Origin: Streptomyces sp. WAC05374
GTDB lineage: Bacteria > Actinomycetota > Actinomycetes > Streptomycetales > Streptomycetaceae
Assembly: GCF_004353505.1 (NCBI RefSeq)
Contig: NZ_SMNQ01000011.1
Span: forward strand, 62,001 to 126,000
Length of the DNA: 64,000 nt
Direction of reading: 5' to 3'
Part shown: positions 1 to 8,031 of the stretch, one piece after another
Position numbering within the stretch: position 1 is the first letter of the stretch
Layout of the letters: every line of letters starts with the position of its first letter
Notes under the pieces: model-generated
Databases searched by the model: none
Told to the model about the DNA's origin: nothing
What the model saw: only the letters and a program-made list of their open reading frames with translations
Program-made: the position numbers and the translations under genes

Positions 1-1
1 C

Positions 2-1120
2 CTGATCGCCGCGGGCGTCCCGGCCGGCGAGATCGCCGTGCTCTACCGGATCAACGCCCAGTCCGAGGTCTATGAGCAGGCCCTCGCCGACGCGGGCGTG
101 CCCTACCAGCTTCGCGGCGCCGAGCGCTTCTTCGAGCGGGCCGAGGTACGCGAAGCGGGCGTCGCCCTGCGCGGCGCGGCCCGCGCGGGGGGCAACGACT
201 CACTGCTGGACGACGCCGAGGACCTGCCCTCGCAGGTGCGGGCGGTGCTGTCCACCAAGGGCTGGACCACCGAGCCGCCCGCCGGGTCCGGCGCGGTCCG
301 CGACCGCTGGGAGTCCCTCGCCGCGCTGGTCCGGCTCGCCGAGGACTTCGCCCGCGCCCGGCCCGGTGCCACCCTGAGCGACCTGGTCGCCGAGCTCGAC
401 GAGCGGGCCGCCGCCCAGCACGCCCCGACCGTCCAGGGCGTCACCCTCGCCTCACTGCACTCGGCCAAGGGTCTGGAGTGGGACGCGGTGTTCCTGGTCG
501 GCCTCACCGAGGGCATGATGCCGATCACCTACGCCAAGACCGATGAGCAGATCGAGGAGGAGCGCCGCCTGCTGTACGTGGGCGTCACCCGTGCCCGGCT
601 CCACCTCTCCCTGTCCTGGGCGCTCGCCCGCTCCCCGGGCGGCCGTGCCTCGCGCCGGCCCACCCGGTTCCTGGCCGGGCTGCGCCCCGGCTCCGCCGCC
701 CCCGGCGCCCGCACCGCGGGCCGCGGCGGTGCCGGTGGGGCCGAGCGGGGCGGAGGCACGGCGGGCGGTGCGCGGCGCGGGCGCCGCGGACCCGTGCGGT
801 GCCGGGTGTGCGGCGCGACGCTCACCGACGCGGGCGACATCAAGCTGATGCGCTGCGAGGACTGCCCCTCCGACATGGACGAGGGCCTCTACGAGCGGCT
901 GCGGGACTGGCGCTCGGACCAGGCCCGGCGCCTCGCCCAGCCCCCGTACTGCGTCTTCACCGACAAGACGCTGATGGCGATCGCCGAGGCCGTCCCCGGC
1001 ACGGACGGCGAGCTGGCTCGGATCTCCGGCGTGGGTGTACGGAAGCTCGAGCGCTTCGGCGCCGACGTCCTGGCCATTTGCGCAGGTCAGGAGCCTGACG
1101 AGGGGGACGGCGAGCACTGA
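2..1120 (+). CDS. UvrD2-type ATP-dependent DNA helicase (5' partial)
   Basis: C-terminal 372 residues of a superfamily 1A helicase whose start lies left of the window. Helicase motifs V and VI are visible: GLEWDAVFLVGL near position 470 and EERRLLYVGVTRAR near 560. A Gly/Arg/Ala-rich linker follows, then a four-cysteine zinc ribbon (CRVC at about 799, CEDC at about 856) and a C-terminal HRDC-like domain (900-1100). The HRDC tail with the Cys cluster is the layout of actinobacterial UvrD2, which unwinds DNA in repair and replication, rather than UvrD1/PcrA. No RecB-type nuclease domain is seen in this part, which argues against AdnAB. Identity is inferred from the C-terminal half only. Confidence 0.87.
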   Translation: MIAAGVPAGEIAVLYRINAQSEVYEQALADAGVPYQLRGAERFFERAEVREAGVALRGAARAGGNDSLLDDAEDLPSQVRAVLSTKGWTTEPPAGSGAVRDRWESLAALVRLAEDFARARPGATLSDLVAELDERAAAQHAPTVQGVTLASLHSAKGLEWDAVFLVGLTEGMMPITYAKTDEQIEEERRLLYVGVTRARLHLSLSWALARSPGGRASRRPTRFLAGLRPGSAAPGARTAGRGGAGGAERGGGTAGGARRGRRGPVRCRVCGATLTDAGDIKLMRCEDCPSDMDEGLYERLRDWRSDQARRLAQPPYCVFTDKTLMAIAEAVPGTDGELARISGVGVRKLERFGADVLAICAGQEPDEGDGEH

Positions 1121-1134
1121 TCCAAACTCGTCGC

Positions 1135-1173
1135 AAAAATAGTTTGCGCCCGCCCCGTCAAGCCCCATAGGTT
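1135..1173 (+). promoter_or_regulatory. Putative WblC/WhiB7-dependent autoregulated promoter
   Basis: An A/T-only run (aaaaat, 1135-1140) sits 3 nt before a -35-like TTGCGC (1144-1149). An 18-nt spacer leads to a -10-like TAGGTT (1168-1173). An AT-rich block just upstream of the -35 is the signature of promoters activated by WhiB7-family proteins, whose AT-hook binds it beside the principal sigma factor. The predicted start near 1180 would give wblC a leader of about 610 nt. Assignment is by eye. Confidence 0.55.
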
Positions 1174-1289
1174 CTTAACCACGGAAACAGCGGCTTCTCC
1201 GAAGCCCTGTCTTCGTGCTGTACTTATCCGAATACGCGCGGGACCGGTTCCGACCGATCCCCCCGAGACGCCGAGAGGAGGCGATTCCA

Positions 1290-1622
1290 GTGATCAGCAT
1301 CAACACCAGCTTCGTCAGCACCACCGCCAAAATGACCGATCGCTCGGTCGTCTCCGCCTGCTCGCTCGGCCTCTCCGGTTCGGCGTTCCCTGGCACCGGT
1401 CTGCCCGGCTTCGCGGCCGTGCGTCCCGCCATGCTCCTGGCCGCTCTTCCGGCCCGGGAGCGCAATGAGCGACCGACCAAGGCACTGGCAGCAGGAGTAG
1501 CAGCAGGCAAGGCCCAGGCCTATGCCTTTGCGGCGGCCAGTGCCGACATCACGAAGCAGACGCAGCAGCACCACACGATGTGGGCCTTCCGTGGGCTCGA
1601 ACCCTGGAGTGATCCAGCCTGA
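1290..1622 (+). CDS. wblC leader upstream ORF (uORF), 110 aa
   Basis: Small ORF between the helicase and wblC with no recognisable domain. A strong Shine-Dalgarno (GAGAGGAGG) lies 8 nt before GTG 1290, which decides this start over an in-frame upstream start at 1215. Codon use is Streptomyces-like over most of its length but drifts to GCA/GGA/GTA codons near the end. The C-terminus is rich in Gln, His and Trp. The stop codon (1620-1622) falls inside the 5' arm of a hairpin (1617-1635), and an intrinsic terminator follows 24 nt later. This geometry fits the known role of WhiB7-family leader ORFs: slow or stalled translation changes leader folding and allows readthrough into the regulator. The peptide itself may have no function in trans. 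Confidence 0.7.
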   Translation: MISINTSFVSTTAKMTDRSVVSACSLGLSGSAFPGTGLPGFAAVRPAMLLAALPARERNERPTKALAAGVAAGKAQAYAFAAASADITKQTQQHHTMWAFRGLEPWSDPA

Positions 1623-1635
1623 TCCAGGATCAGGC
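1617..1635 (+). promoter_or_regulatory. Leader hairpin overlapping the uORF stop codon
   Basis: Perfect 9-nt inverted repeat GCCTGATCC / GGATCAGGC separated by a single base (the apex must open in the RNA). The uORF stop TGA lies in its 5' arm, so a terminating or paused ribosome would cover this arm and alter the folding just upstream of the terminator at 1646-1688. Confidence 0.5.
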
Positions 1636-1645
1636 CGGCGCCTTC

Positions 1646-1688
1646 AGGGCCGCGGAACCCCACCCGGGATCCGCGGCCCTTCTGTTTT
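1646..1688 (+). terminator. Intrinsic terminator/attenuator in the wblC leader
   Basis: Perfect 11-bp stem (1646-1656 with 1670-1680), 13-nt loop with possible extra CCC/GGG pairing, followed by TCTGTTTT (1681-1688). True T-tracts are rare after Streptomyces stems, so this is an unusually convincing Rho-independent signal. It lies between the uORF and wblC, where it would stop transcription unless induced. Confidence 0.75.
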
Positions 1689-1792
1689 GCCCGAACGGGC
1701 GGAACGGAGCGAAGGGGCCTCGGTACGCAGCACAACCCGGTACCAGCCCACCGGCCAACAGGCCGGACCGACCAGACGAGGAAAAAGACACC

Positions 1793-2161
1793 GTGCAACT
1801 CGAAGCGCACGCCCCGTCCGTACCGCCTTCCGAGACGATCCCCCCGCCCGGCCTCACGGAGGACCCCACCTTGACCCCCCTCACCGCGCTCACCGCGCTC
1901 GACGACGCCATCGAGAACCTCGGCGTACCCGTCCCGTGCCGCTCCTACGACCCGGAGGTCTTCTTCGCCGAGTCGCCGGCCGACGTGGAGTACGCCAAGT
2001 CCCTCTGCCGCACCTGCCCGCTCATGGCGGCCTGCCTCGCGGGCGCCAAGGAGCGGCGCGAGCCGTGGGGCGTCTGGGGCGGTGAGCTCTTCGTCCAGGG
2101 TGTGGTCGTCGCCCGCAAGCGGCCCCGTGGCCGCCCGCGCAAGAACCCGGTCACGGCATGA
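1793..2161 (+). CDS. wblC: WhiB-family regulator WblC (WhiB7 orthologue)
   Basis: 122-residue Fe-S transcription factor. The four cluster cysteines are C49, C72, C75 and C81, the last three in C-x2-C-x5-C spacing. They are followed by the family turn GVWGG (93-97) and a C-terminal AT-hook (RPRGRPRKN, about 109-117). The AT-hook separates WhiB7/WblC from other WhiB paralogues. In the family it binds the principal sigma factor and activates intrinsic resistance genes after ribosome-targeting antibiotics, and activates its own promoter. GTG start at 1793 with an A-rich GAGGAAAAAGA ribosome-binding region. Regulation here looks two-layered: a WblC-type promoter at 1135-1173 and uORF-linked attenuation at 1290-1688. 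The next gene overlaps its stop by ATGA. Confidence 0.93.
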   Translation: MQLEAHAPSVPPSETIPPPGLTEDPTLTPLTALTALDDAIENLGVPVPCRSYDPEVFFAESPADVEYAKSLCRTCPLMAACLAGAKERREPWGVWGGELFVQGVVVARKRPRGRPRKNPVTA

Positions 2162-2484
2162 ACGTCCGCGCCGGAACCATCGACCGCCCCCTCACGCACG
2201 ATCCCCAGAAGCAGGCCCCGATGACCTCTTCCACCAGCGAGCCGTCCGGCTCCGCCACCCCAGCCGTCAGCACCATCGGCGCGAACGCCTCGCGTCAGAA
2301 CAGGAACCGTGAGATGCAACTCATCCAAGAAGCCCTGGCCCGTGCCCATATGCACGAGCGCCTGCGGGAAGCCGACGCGGAACGCCAGGCCCTGCGCCTG
2401 GTCGCCGCCCGGCGCATGCAGCGGCGCGCCGAGCGCGTCTCGCTGCGCGCCCGCCGTGCGCTGGCCATGGCCGTCATGCACTAG
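2158..2484 (+). CDS. Conserved hypothetical, Arg/Ala-rich helical protein
   Basis: 108 residues with no domain I recognise. The start ATG overlaps the wblC stop in an ATGA junction, so it is probably translationally coupled and co-induced with wblC; a second in-frame ATG at 2221 is an alternative start. The N-terminal half is Ser/Thr/Pro-rich and probably disordered. The C-terminal half (about residues 50-108) is a single highly charged helix-forming segment dense in Arg, Glu and Ala with few hydrophobics. The basic character would suit nucleic-acid or ribosome contact, but that is speculation. It is followed by a strong terminator at 2512-2546. Confidence 0.7.
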   Translation: MNVRAGTIDRPLTHDPQKQAPMTSSTSEPSGSATPAVSTIGANASRQNRNREMQLIQEALARAHMHERLREADAERQALRLVAARRMQRRAERVSLRARRALAMAVMH

Positions 2485-2511
2485 TGCCGTCCGGGCACTG
2501 CCACTCCCACT

Positions 2512-2546
2512 CGCGGGGACCGGTCCGTCACGGACCGGTCCCCGCG
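2512..2546 (+). terminator. Terminator after the wblC operon
   Basis: Perfect 16-bp GC-rich stem (2512-2527 with 2531-2546) around a TCA loop, 28 nt after the stop of the 108-aa gene. There is no T-tract, as is usual for Streptomyces. Confidence 0.7.
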
Positions 2547-2593
2547 GTGCGTTGCGCCCCGCCCGAGCCGTCCGGCGGAGTTATCGTCTCGTA

Positions 2594-2791
2594 GTGAACG
2601 AGCGGACTTCTCCCCCCGCGCAGCCGGATGCGCCGAGCGTGGTGTGTTCCCGCTGCGGCGCGACCGCCGACAGCCTCCCGGTGACCTGGACCTGTTCGGT
2701 GGAGAACGGCAGCCGTCTCTACTTCTGCGACGACTGCGCCCGGGCCCACCTCAGAGCCATCGAGAGCAGACTCGACTCCGCCTGGTGGTGA
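2594..2791 (+). CDS. Small zinc-ribbon-like protein, 65 aa
   Basis: Short protein with two Cys pairs (CSRC near residue 17, CDDC near 47) spaced as in a zinc ribbon, ending in WW. The GTG start at 2594 lies 6 nt after a -10-like TATCGT (2582-2587), so the mRNA is probably leaderless; a weak CGGAG further upstream is too distant to be a good ribosome site. A treble-clef or ribbon fold binding Zn is inferred from the Cys spacing. No pathway can be assigned. It converges on the ABC1 kinase gene across a short hairpin. Confidence 0.72.
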   Translation: MNERTSPPAQPDAPSVVCSRCGATADSLPVTWTCSVENGSRLYFCDDCARAHLRAIESRLDSAWW

Positions 2792-2807
2792 CCCGGCGGT
2801 GACCGGC

Positions 2808-2825
2808 GGGGCCGGCAGCGGCCCC
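2808..2825. terminator. Bidirectional terminator hairpin between convergent genes
   Basis: GGGGCCG / CGGCCCC stem with a 4-nt loop, flanked by further pairing between ACCGGC and CCGCGGT, in the 41-nt gap between the convergent zinc-ribbon and ABC1 kinase genes. Confidence 0.45.
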
Positions 2826-2832
2826 ACCGCGG

Positions 2833-4212
2833 TCAGACGTGCGCCTCCGCCGGGGCAGGATCGGCGTCGTCCTCGGGAAGGAAGCCGGGCAGCCACCACT
2901 CGAGCTCCTCCCGCAGCCGCACCGTGGCGTTCAGTTGGCACAGCACCCCGATGGTGCTCAACGTCACACGGTGGATGAGCAGGTACGAGGGCGGCAGATT
3001 GAGCTGCTTGCCCAACTGGTGCGCGGGGGAACGCATATCGGCGATCCGGGCGGCCTGGCCGCGCATCCAGCCCCGGGTGAAGGTGAACTCGTCGGCCTCC
3101 GCCGGCTCGATGATCGGCAGCAGGTACTCCAGGACCGCGTCCGGGTCGAGGTCGATGGTCTCCTTGACGAAACCCTCCTCGCGGAGCAGCTCGTAGACCG
3201 TCTCCGCGTCGCCCTCCAGGGTCAGCCGCAGACAGGCCCCGATGGTCTCCGGCAGGCCGCCGGGCAGCCGGTCCACGGTGCCGAAGTCCAGGACGCCGAG
3301 CCGCCAGTCCGCCGCGTCGTCACCGTCCTCCTCCGCCGCCGGCAGGAGCCGGAAGTTCCCCGGGTGCGGGTCCGCGTGCAGCAGCCCCGTCCGGGCCGGC
3401 CCCGAGAACAGGAACCGCGCCAGCAACTGCCCCGCCCGGTCCCGCTGCTCCGGCGTGCCGTCCGCGATGATCTCCGACAGGGGTATGCCGTCGATCCACT
3501 CGGTCACCAGCACCTGATCGGACTGGTGCACCACACCCGGCACCACCACATCCGGATCGTCCGCGAACTCCTCGGCGTGCTCCCGCTGGGCCGTGGCCTC
3601 CAGGGCGTAGTCCAGCTCCTCCGCGACCCGGTCCCGCAGCTCCGCGATCAGCGGCTTGATGTCCATGCCCGGGATCAGCGGCCCCAGCAGCCGGGCGAAC
3701 CGGCCGAGCTGCGCCAGGTCCGACAGCAGCGCCTCACCCGCCCCCGGGTACTGCACCTTCACCGCGACCTCACGGCCGTCGTGCCACACGGCCCGGTGCA
3801 CCTGGCCGATCGACGCCGCCGCCGACGGCTTGTCCTCGAACTCCAGGAACAGCTCCCGCCATTGCTCGCCGAGCCGCTCCTCCAGCACCGCGTGGACCGT
3901 CCGGGTCGGCATCGGCGGAGCCGCATCCTGGAGCTTGGTCAGCGCCGCCCGGTAAGGCCCCGCTATCTCCTCCGGCAGTGCCGACTCGAAGACGGACATC
4001 GCCTGCCCGAACTTCATCGCACCGCCCTTGAGCTCGCCCAGCACGCGGAACAACTGCTCCGCGGTGCGCTGCTGAAGCTCCCGCGCCACGATTTCCGCGG
4101 ATTTGCCCCCGATCCGCTTGCCCAGCCCCCACGTGGCCCGGCCGGCGAAGCCCAGGGGCAACGCGGCCAACTTGGCGGTACGGGTTACCGCCTTCCGGGG
4201 AAGATCAGACAT
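2833..4212 (-). CDS. ABC1/AarF/UbiB-family atypical kinase
   Basis: 459 residues. Family hallmarks appear in order: the KxGQ motif (KFGQAM, about 67), the Ala-rich nucleotide loop (AAASIGQVH, about 135), the VAVKVQYPG lysine strand (about 152), the catalytic HADPHPGNF (about 278) and the metal-binding DFG (about 311). All active-site residues of ADCK/UbiB proteins are present, so it is probably an ATPase or atypical small-molecule/lipid kinase. In other bacteria the family supports isoprenoid quinone biosynthesis. No transmembrane tail is evident. ATG 4212 is chosen because GGAGGGG lies 3-4 nt upstream; an in-frame ATG at 4224 lies upstream of that site. The substrate is unknown. Confidence 0.9.
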   Translation of the reverse strand: MSDLPRKAVTRTAKLAALPLGFAGRATWGLGKRIGGKSAEIVARELQQRTAEQLFRVLGELKGGAMKFGQAMSVFESALPEEIAGPYRAALTKLQDAAPPMPTRTVHAVLEERLGEQWRELFLEFEDKPSAAASIGQVHRAVWHDGREVAVKVQYPGAGEALLSDLAQLGRFARLLGPLIPGMDIKPLIAELRDRVAEELDYALEATAQREHAEEFADDPDVVVPGVVHQSDQVLVTEWIDGIPLSEIIADGTPEQRDRAGQLLARFLFSGPARTGLLHADPHPGNFRLLPAAEEDGDDAADWRLGVLDFGTVDRLPGGLPETIGACLRLTLEGDAETVYELLREEGFVKETIDLDPDAVLEYLLPIIEPAEADEFTFTRGWMRGQAARIADMRSPAHQLGKQLNLPPSYLLIHRVTLSTIGVLCQLNATVRLREELEWWLPGFLPEDDADPAPAEAHV

Positions 4213-4276
4213 GCGCCCCTCCAAATCCCAGCCTGCCGTGCCGTGTTCGCCATCGGCGGCGCTCCGTCGACCGCGG

Positions 4277-5422
4277 TTACCCAGCCATTGTGTCCTGCCC
4301 GCTCGCGGGGCCCGAGGCGTGCACCCCCCGAGTGCGTCCGGCCGCCCCGCAAGGGCACCCCGCGTGGGGCGTCATCCGCTCCGAGCGCCACTCCAGCAAC
4401 GGCAGCGAAGCCTCCCACCGCGCGCCCGTGCTCGCCGGCAACTCCCCGTCCAGGAAGGCCAGCGCATGCGCCGCCGCCAGACCCGCCACCGCGGCGGCCA
4501 GGCCCAGATCGCAGGCCGGCACCCTGCTCTGCCGTCCCGAACGCCACTGTGCCAGCATCCGCGGCCACGCCGGGTCCCGGTCCGACCGCTCCAGCTCCAC
4601 GCACCCCGCGCACGCCGTGCCCCCGGGCAGCACCAGCGGGCCCACCACCCCCGTCGCCTCGAGCACCCCCGCGTAGAGGTGAGGCGTGCCCGTGGCGACC
4701 CAGTCGTCGGCGGGCACCGGGTCCGGGGCGTACGCCCCCAGGCCGTCCCGGGGGGCGACCACGACCAGCGACAGCCCCGGCTCCGATCCCGCCCGGCTCC
4801 CCGGACGCGCCGCCCGAGGCGCCCTGCCGCCCGGCGCCGACCGCCCCACCAGCCGCCGGGCCGCCGCGGCTCGCCGCTCACCCACCGCCTCCGCCGGCAG
4901 CCCGCCGGGCGTCACGTCCCACGGCTCGACCCGCTCCCCGTCCAGCACCTCCACCCGGCCCACCCCCGCGGCCGACAGCAGGGCCGCGATGCCGGCGCCC
5001 ACCCGCCCCGCGCCCCTCACCTGCACCCGCATCCCCCGCCGCGCCGCCAACCGCAGGGCGGCCCCGCCCGGCTCGCGGTACACCACGGAAAGCGACGCGA
5101 GGTCGGCGCGCAGCCGGTCCAGTGCGCCGTCCTCCTTCCGCAGCGCATCCGTCGCCGGGGCGCCGGCCGTCGTGTCGTCCAGCAGCCCCGCCTCGGCCAG
5201 CCGGTCCAGCAGCGCCTCCAGCCGCCCGTCCGGCAGCCCCAGCGCCCGGGCCTCCTCACGCAGCGGGCCCAGCCCCCGCGTCCCGTCGAAGAGCGCGAGC
5301 AGACTGCCCGTGGTCGTGTCCACCGGGCCGACCACCACCGCGTGCGCGGGCGCCGCCCCGAACTGCACGTACTGCAGATTCCGCCAGGCACGCCGCAGCG
5401 CGGGCTTCACCATCGGATGCAT
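4277..5422 (-). CDS. ThiF/E1-like adenylyltransferase-fold protein
   Basis: About 381 residues. The C-terminal two-thirds resembles E1/ThiF/MoeB: a Rossmann strand with GAGRVGAG (about 137-144), the acidic strand LDGERV, and two Cys pairs (CAGC and CPCG) positioned like the structural zinc of E1 enzymes. The N-terminal part resembles the winged-helix leader-binding region of cyclodehydratase-partner E1-like proteins of azole peptide pathways. The usual E1 Arg/Asn ATP-binding segment after the acidic strand is not obvious, so adenylation is uncertain. No YcaO, ThiS or MoaD partner is adjacent. The start is uncertain: ATG 5422 has a GGGGGCGG upstream; ATG 5443 and 5413 are alternatives. Confidence 0.78.
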   Translation of the reverse strand: MHPMVKPALRRAWRNLQYVQFGAAPAHAVVVGPVDTTTGSLLALFDGTRGLGPLREEARALGLPDGRLEALLDRLAEAGLLDDTTAGAPATDALRKEDGALDRLRADLASLSVVYREPGGAALRLAARRGMRVQVRGAGRVGAGIAALLSAAGVGRVEVLDGERVEPWDVTPGGLPAEAVGERRAAAARRLVGRSAPGGRAPRAARPGSRAGSEPGLSLVVVAPRDGLGAYAPDPVPADDWVATGTPHLYAGVLEATGVVGPLVLPGGTACAGCVELERSDRDPAWPRMLAQWRSGRQSRVPACDLGLAAAVAGLAAAHALAFLDGELPASTGARWEASLPLLEWRSERMTPHAGCPCGAAGRTRGVHASGPASGQDTMAG

Positions 5423-5654
5423 ATCCGCCCCCGTGATCCTCATCCGCCGCGGTGATCCACTGCCGTCTCCGGCGATCTCCCGGCGGTCTTCGCCGATCTC
5501 CCGGGAGCAGAATGCCCGGCGGCGAGGGCAGCCGGGGAAAGTTGTCCACAGGCCCGGTGCATTAGTCGTTCAAATGGTGCAGGCTGTGGATGGATCACAC
5601 GCCAACCGTTCCGGAGGCGGGACTTCCCCCGCTGACAGCGGGTAACGTCGGGGC

Positions 5655-6230
5655 GTGCCCGCCGACCCACAGCGCAGTCCGACCAGCGACCCGTCCCGTG
5701 GCCCGGGGACGAGTGCGGTCGAGGTCCGCAGGAGCACCCGGCGCAGCAGGACCGTCTCCGCCTACCGCGAGGGCGACCGCACCGTCGTGCTCATCCCCGC
5801 CCGGATGTCGGAGGCGGAGGAGCGGCGCTGGGTGAACGTGATGCTCGACAAGCTCGCCGCCCAGGAGAGCAGACGCGTCCTCGGCGACACCGAGCTGACC
5901 GAGCGGGCCGAGCGGCTGTCCGCCCAGTATTTCGGCGGCAGGGCGCGGCCGACGTCCGTGCGATGGGTGACCAACCAGAACACCCGGTGGGGGTCCTGCA
6001 CGCCGGTGGAGGGCAGCATCCGCCTGTCGCACCGCTTGCAGGGCATGCCGGAGTACGTCGTGGACTACGTCCTCGTCCACGAGCTGGCCCACCTGCTGGT
6101 GCCCGGCCACGGGCCGGGGTTCTGGCGGCTGCTGGAGGCCTACCCGCGTACCGAACGGGCCCGGGGATACCTCGAAGGCGTCGTCGCGGCGGGCCGGTTG
6201 CCGCACCTGCCGGCCGCTCGCGGAGAGTGA
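5655..6230 (+). CDS. YgjP/WLM-type zinc metallopeptidase
   Basis: 191 residues with the DUF45 signature VHELAHLLVPGHGPGFW (about residues 137-153): HExxH plus a downstream His two residues before a Gly/Pro-Phe-Trp segment. This is the zinc site of YgjP-like putative metal-dependent peptidases. The segment WVTNQNTRWGSC is also typical of the family. The first 30 residues look disordered and there is no signal peptide, so it is cytoplasmic. GTG 5655 follows a -10-like TAACGT (5643-5648) by exactly 6 nt, suggesting a leaderless mRNA. Substrate unknown. Confidence 0.88.
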   Translation: MPADPQRSPTSDPSRGPGTSAVEVRRSTRRSRTVSAYREGDRTVVLIPARMSEAEERRWVNVMLDKLAAQESRRVLGDTELTERAERLSAQYFGGRARPTSVRWVTNQNTRWGSCTPVEGSIRLSHRLQGMPEYVVDYVLVHELAHLLVPGHGPGFWRLLEAYPRTERARGYLEGVVAAGRLPHLPAARGE

Positions 6231-6338
6231 CATTCACCGATCCTGTACCGAAACAGTCCCGACTTGGCTCAATGTCGTCGCCAGCCGTTAGCCTGGCGCG
6301 ACGCATTCAAAAATCGGGATGGGGGACGGTCGTTACGC

Positions 6339-8018
6339 ATGGCCAGGGAATTCCAACGGGGCCACAAGGCCAAGATCAGCGATCTCACGCCCGGAACCGA
6401 TCTGTACGTGGGTGTGCAGATCGCCGCTCCAGGGCTGACCTTCGACATCAGTTGCTTCGGCCTGGACGCCAATGAGCAGCTCTCGGACGACCGGTATTTC
6501 ATCTTCTTCAACCAGCCGAAGTCGCCCGAGGAGTCCATCCAGCTCCTGGGCGCGCAGGCCGGCGACACCGAGTCCTTCCGCGTCACGCTCGACCGCATCC
6601 CGCCGCACATCCACAAGCTGTCCTTCACCGCGACGATCGACGGCGCCGGACAGATGTCCCAGGTGGGCCCCGGATACATCCGTATCGTCGCCGGTGGCGA
6701 GGAGGTCGCCCGGTACGCGTTCGACGGCTCGGAGTTCAGCACCGAGCGCGCGGTGATGCTGGGTGACTTCTATCTCAAGGACGTGTGGCGGTTCGCCGCC
6801 GTCGGCCAGGGCTTCGACGGAGGCCTGGAGGCGCTGCTCAAGAACTTCGGCGGCGAGGTCGCCGAGGAGGAGCCGGCCGCCCCGCAGCAGCCGCAGGCCG
6901 CGGCGCCGTCCTTCGCGCCGCCCGCCTTCGCCGCCCCGGCCACGCCGCAGGCACCGCAGCCCGCCCCGTCGTTCGGCGCCCCGGCGGCACCCGCGCCCGC
7001 CCCGGCGGCACCCGCGCCCGTCGCACCCGCACCCGCGCCCGCCCCGGCCCCGCCGCAGCAGCCGGTGCACACCGCGCCGACGCTGGCCGCGCCCATGGCA
7101 CCGGCCGCGCCGACCCCGCCGCCCCCGGCGTCCCCGTACGGCCAGCCGCCCCAGCAGCCGCAGTACGGGCAGCCGCCGCAGCAGCCGCAGTACGGCCAGG
7201 TGCCCGGCCAGACACCACCGCACGGTGCGCCGTCCCCGTACGGCCAGCAGCCCGCGGCCCCCTACGGCCAGCAGCAGTACGCCCAGCCCTACGGGCAGCA
7301 GCCGCCCATGGGAGGCATGCCCCCGGGAGGCATGCCGCAGGGCGCGCCCCAGTCCGGGCCCGGACTCGAGGCCGCGCTCCAGAAGTACCGCGAGACCGCC
7401 ACCGGTCAGCGCTGGACGCCGCAGAACCAGCAGCTCATGCGGGTCGACCTCGCCATGGGCGGCACGCCCGTCCTCGCCCGGCAGGGCAGCATGGTCATGT
7501 ACCAGGGCAAGGTCGAATTCGGGTACAAGGGAGCCGGTTTCTCCGGCCGCATCGTCGGCAACGCCACGGGCCAGGAGATGCAGCTCATGCGCTGCACCGG
7601 CCGCGGCCAGGTGTTCCTCGCCGAGAACGGGGCGCACCTGCACCCCATCGAGCTCCAGGGCGACGGCATCTGCGTCTCCGCCGAGAACGTGCTCGCCTTC
7701 GACGAGACGCTCCAGTACGAAGTCCGCCGCATCGAGGGCCACGGCATCCCCGGCGGCGCGCTGTTCACCATGCAGTTCACCGGTACTGGCACGGTCGTCG
7801 TCAAGACGCACGGCGTCCCGGTCGTCCTGCCCGTCACCCCGACCACCTTCGCCGACTGCAACGCCGTCGTCGCCTGGTCGTCCGCCTCGCAGGTGATCCT
7901 GTCCAGCCAGGTCCGGCTCCGCCGCAACGCCTACCCCGGCCACAGCGGGGAGACCGTCAACCTCCAGTTCCGGGGCGCTCCCGGCAACTTCATCGTCGTC
8001 CAGCCCTACGAGGTCTGA
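6339..8018 (+). CDS. TerD-AIM24 fusion protein
   Basis: 559 residues in three parts. Residues 1 to about 170 are a TerD domain (tellurium-resistance/stress family, Ca-binding in relatives), recognised from the FDISCFGLD and FIFFNQPKSP strands. About 180-345 is a low-complexity linker of Ala/Pro, then repeated YGQPPQQPQ-type units. About 350-559 is an AIM24-type beta domain (QLMRVDLAMGGTPVLARQGSMVMY, shown here as its leading motif only in part) shared with the two genes downstream. The start ATG 6339 begins the conserved MAREF. It heads a three-gene same-strand cluster with 13- and 18-nt gaps, so one transcript is likely. The role is inferred as envelope or phage/metal stress, as for other TerD systems. 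Confidence 0.87.
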   Translation: MAREFQRGHKAKISDLTPGTDLYVGVQIAAPGLTFDISCFGLDANEQLSDDRYFIFFNQPKSPEESIQLLGAQAGDTESFRVTLDRIPPHIHKLSFTATIDGAGQMSQVGPGYIRIVAGGEEVARYAFDGSEFSTERAVMLGDFYLKDVWRFAAVGQGFDGGLEALLKNFGGEVAEEEPAAPQQPQAAAPSFAPPAFAAPATPQAPQPAPSFGAPAAPAPAPAAPAPVAPAPAPAPAPPQQPVHTAPTLAAPMAPAAPTPPPPASPYGQPPQQPQYGQPPQQPQYGQVPGQTPPHGAPSPYGQQPAAPYGQQQYAQPYGQQPPMGGMPPGGMPQGAPQSGPGLEAALQKYRETATGQRWTPQNQQLMRVDLAMGGTPVLARQGSMVMYQGKVEFGYKGAGFSGRIVGNATGQEMQLMRCTGRGQVFLAENGAHLHPIELQGDGICVSAENVLAFDETLQYEVRRIEGHGIPGGALFTMQFTGTGTVVVKTHGVPVVLPVTPTTFADCNAVVAWSSASQVILSSQVRLRRNAYPGHSGETVNLQFRGAPGNFIVVQPYEV

Positions 8019-8031
8019 GGGAGCCCGAACC

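Noticed and set aside
2839..5436. 865-codon open frame on the plus strand
   Set aside because: Antisense to the ABC1 kinase and ThiF-like genes, Arg/Pro/Gln-rich with no domain; a typical GC-skew shadow.
7060..7330. Frameshift or assembly error in the repetitive TerD-AIM24 linker
   Set aside because: The frame is maintained through all repeats into a normal AIM24 domain; it is a real low-complexity linker.
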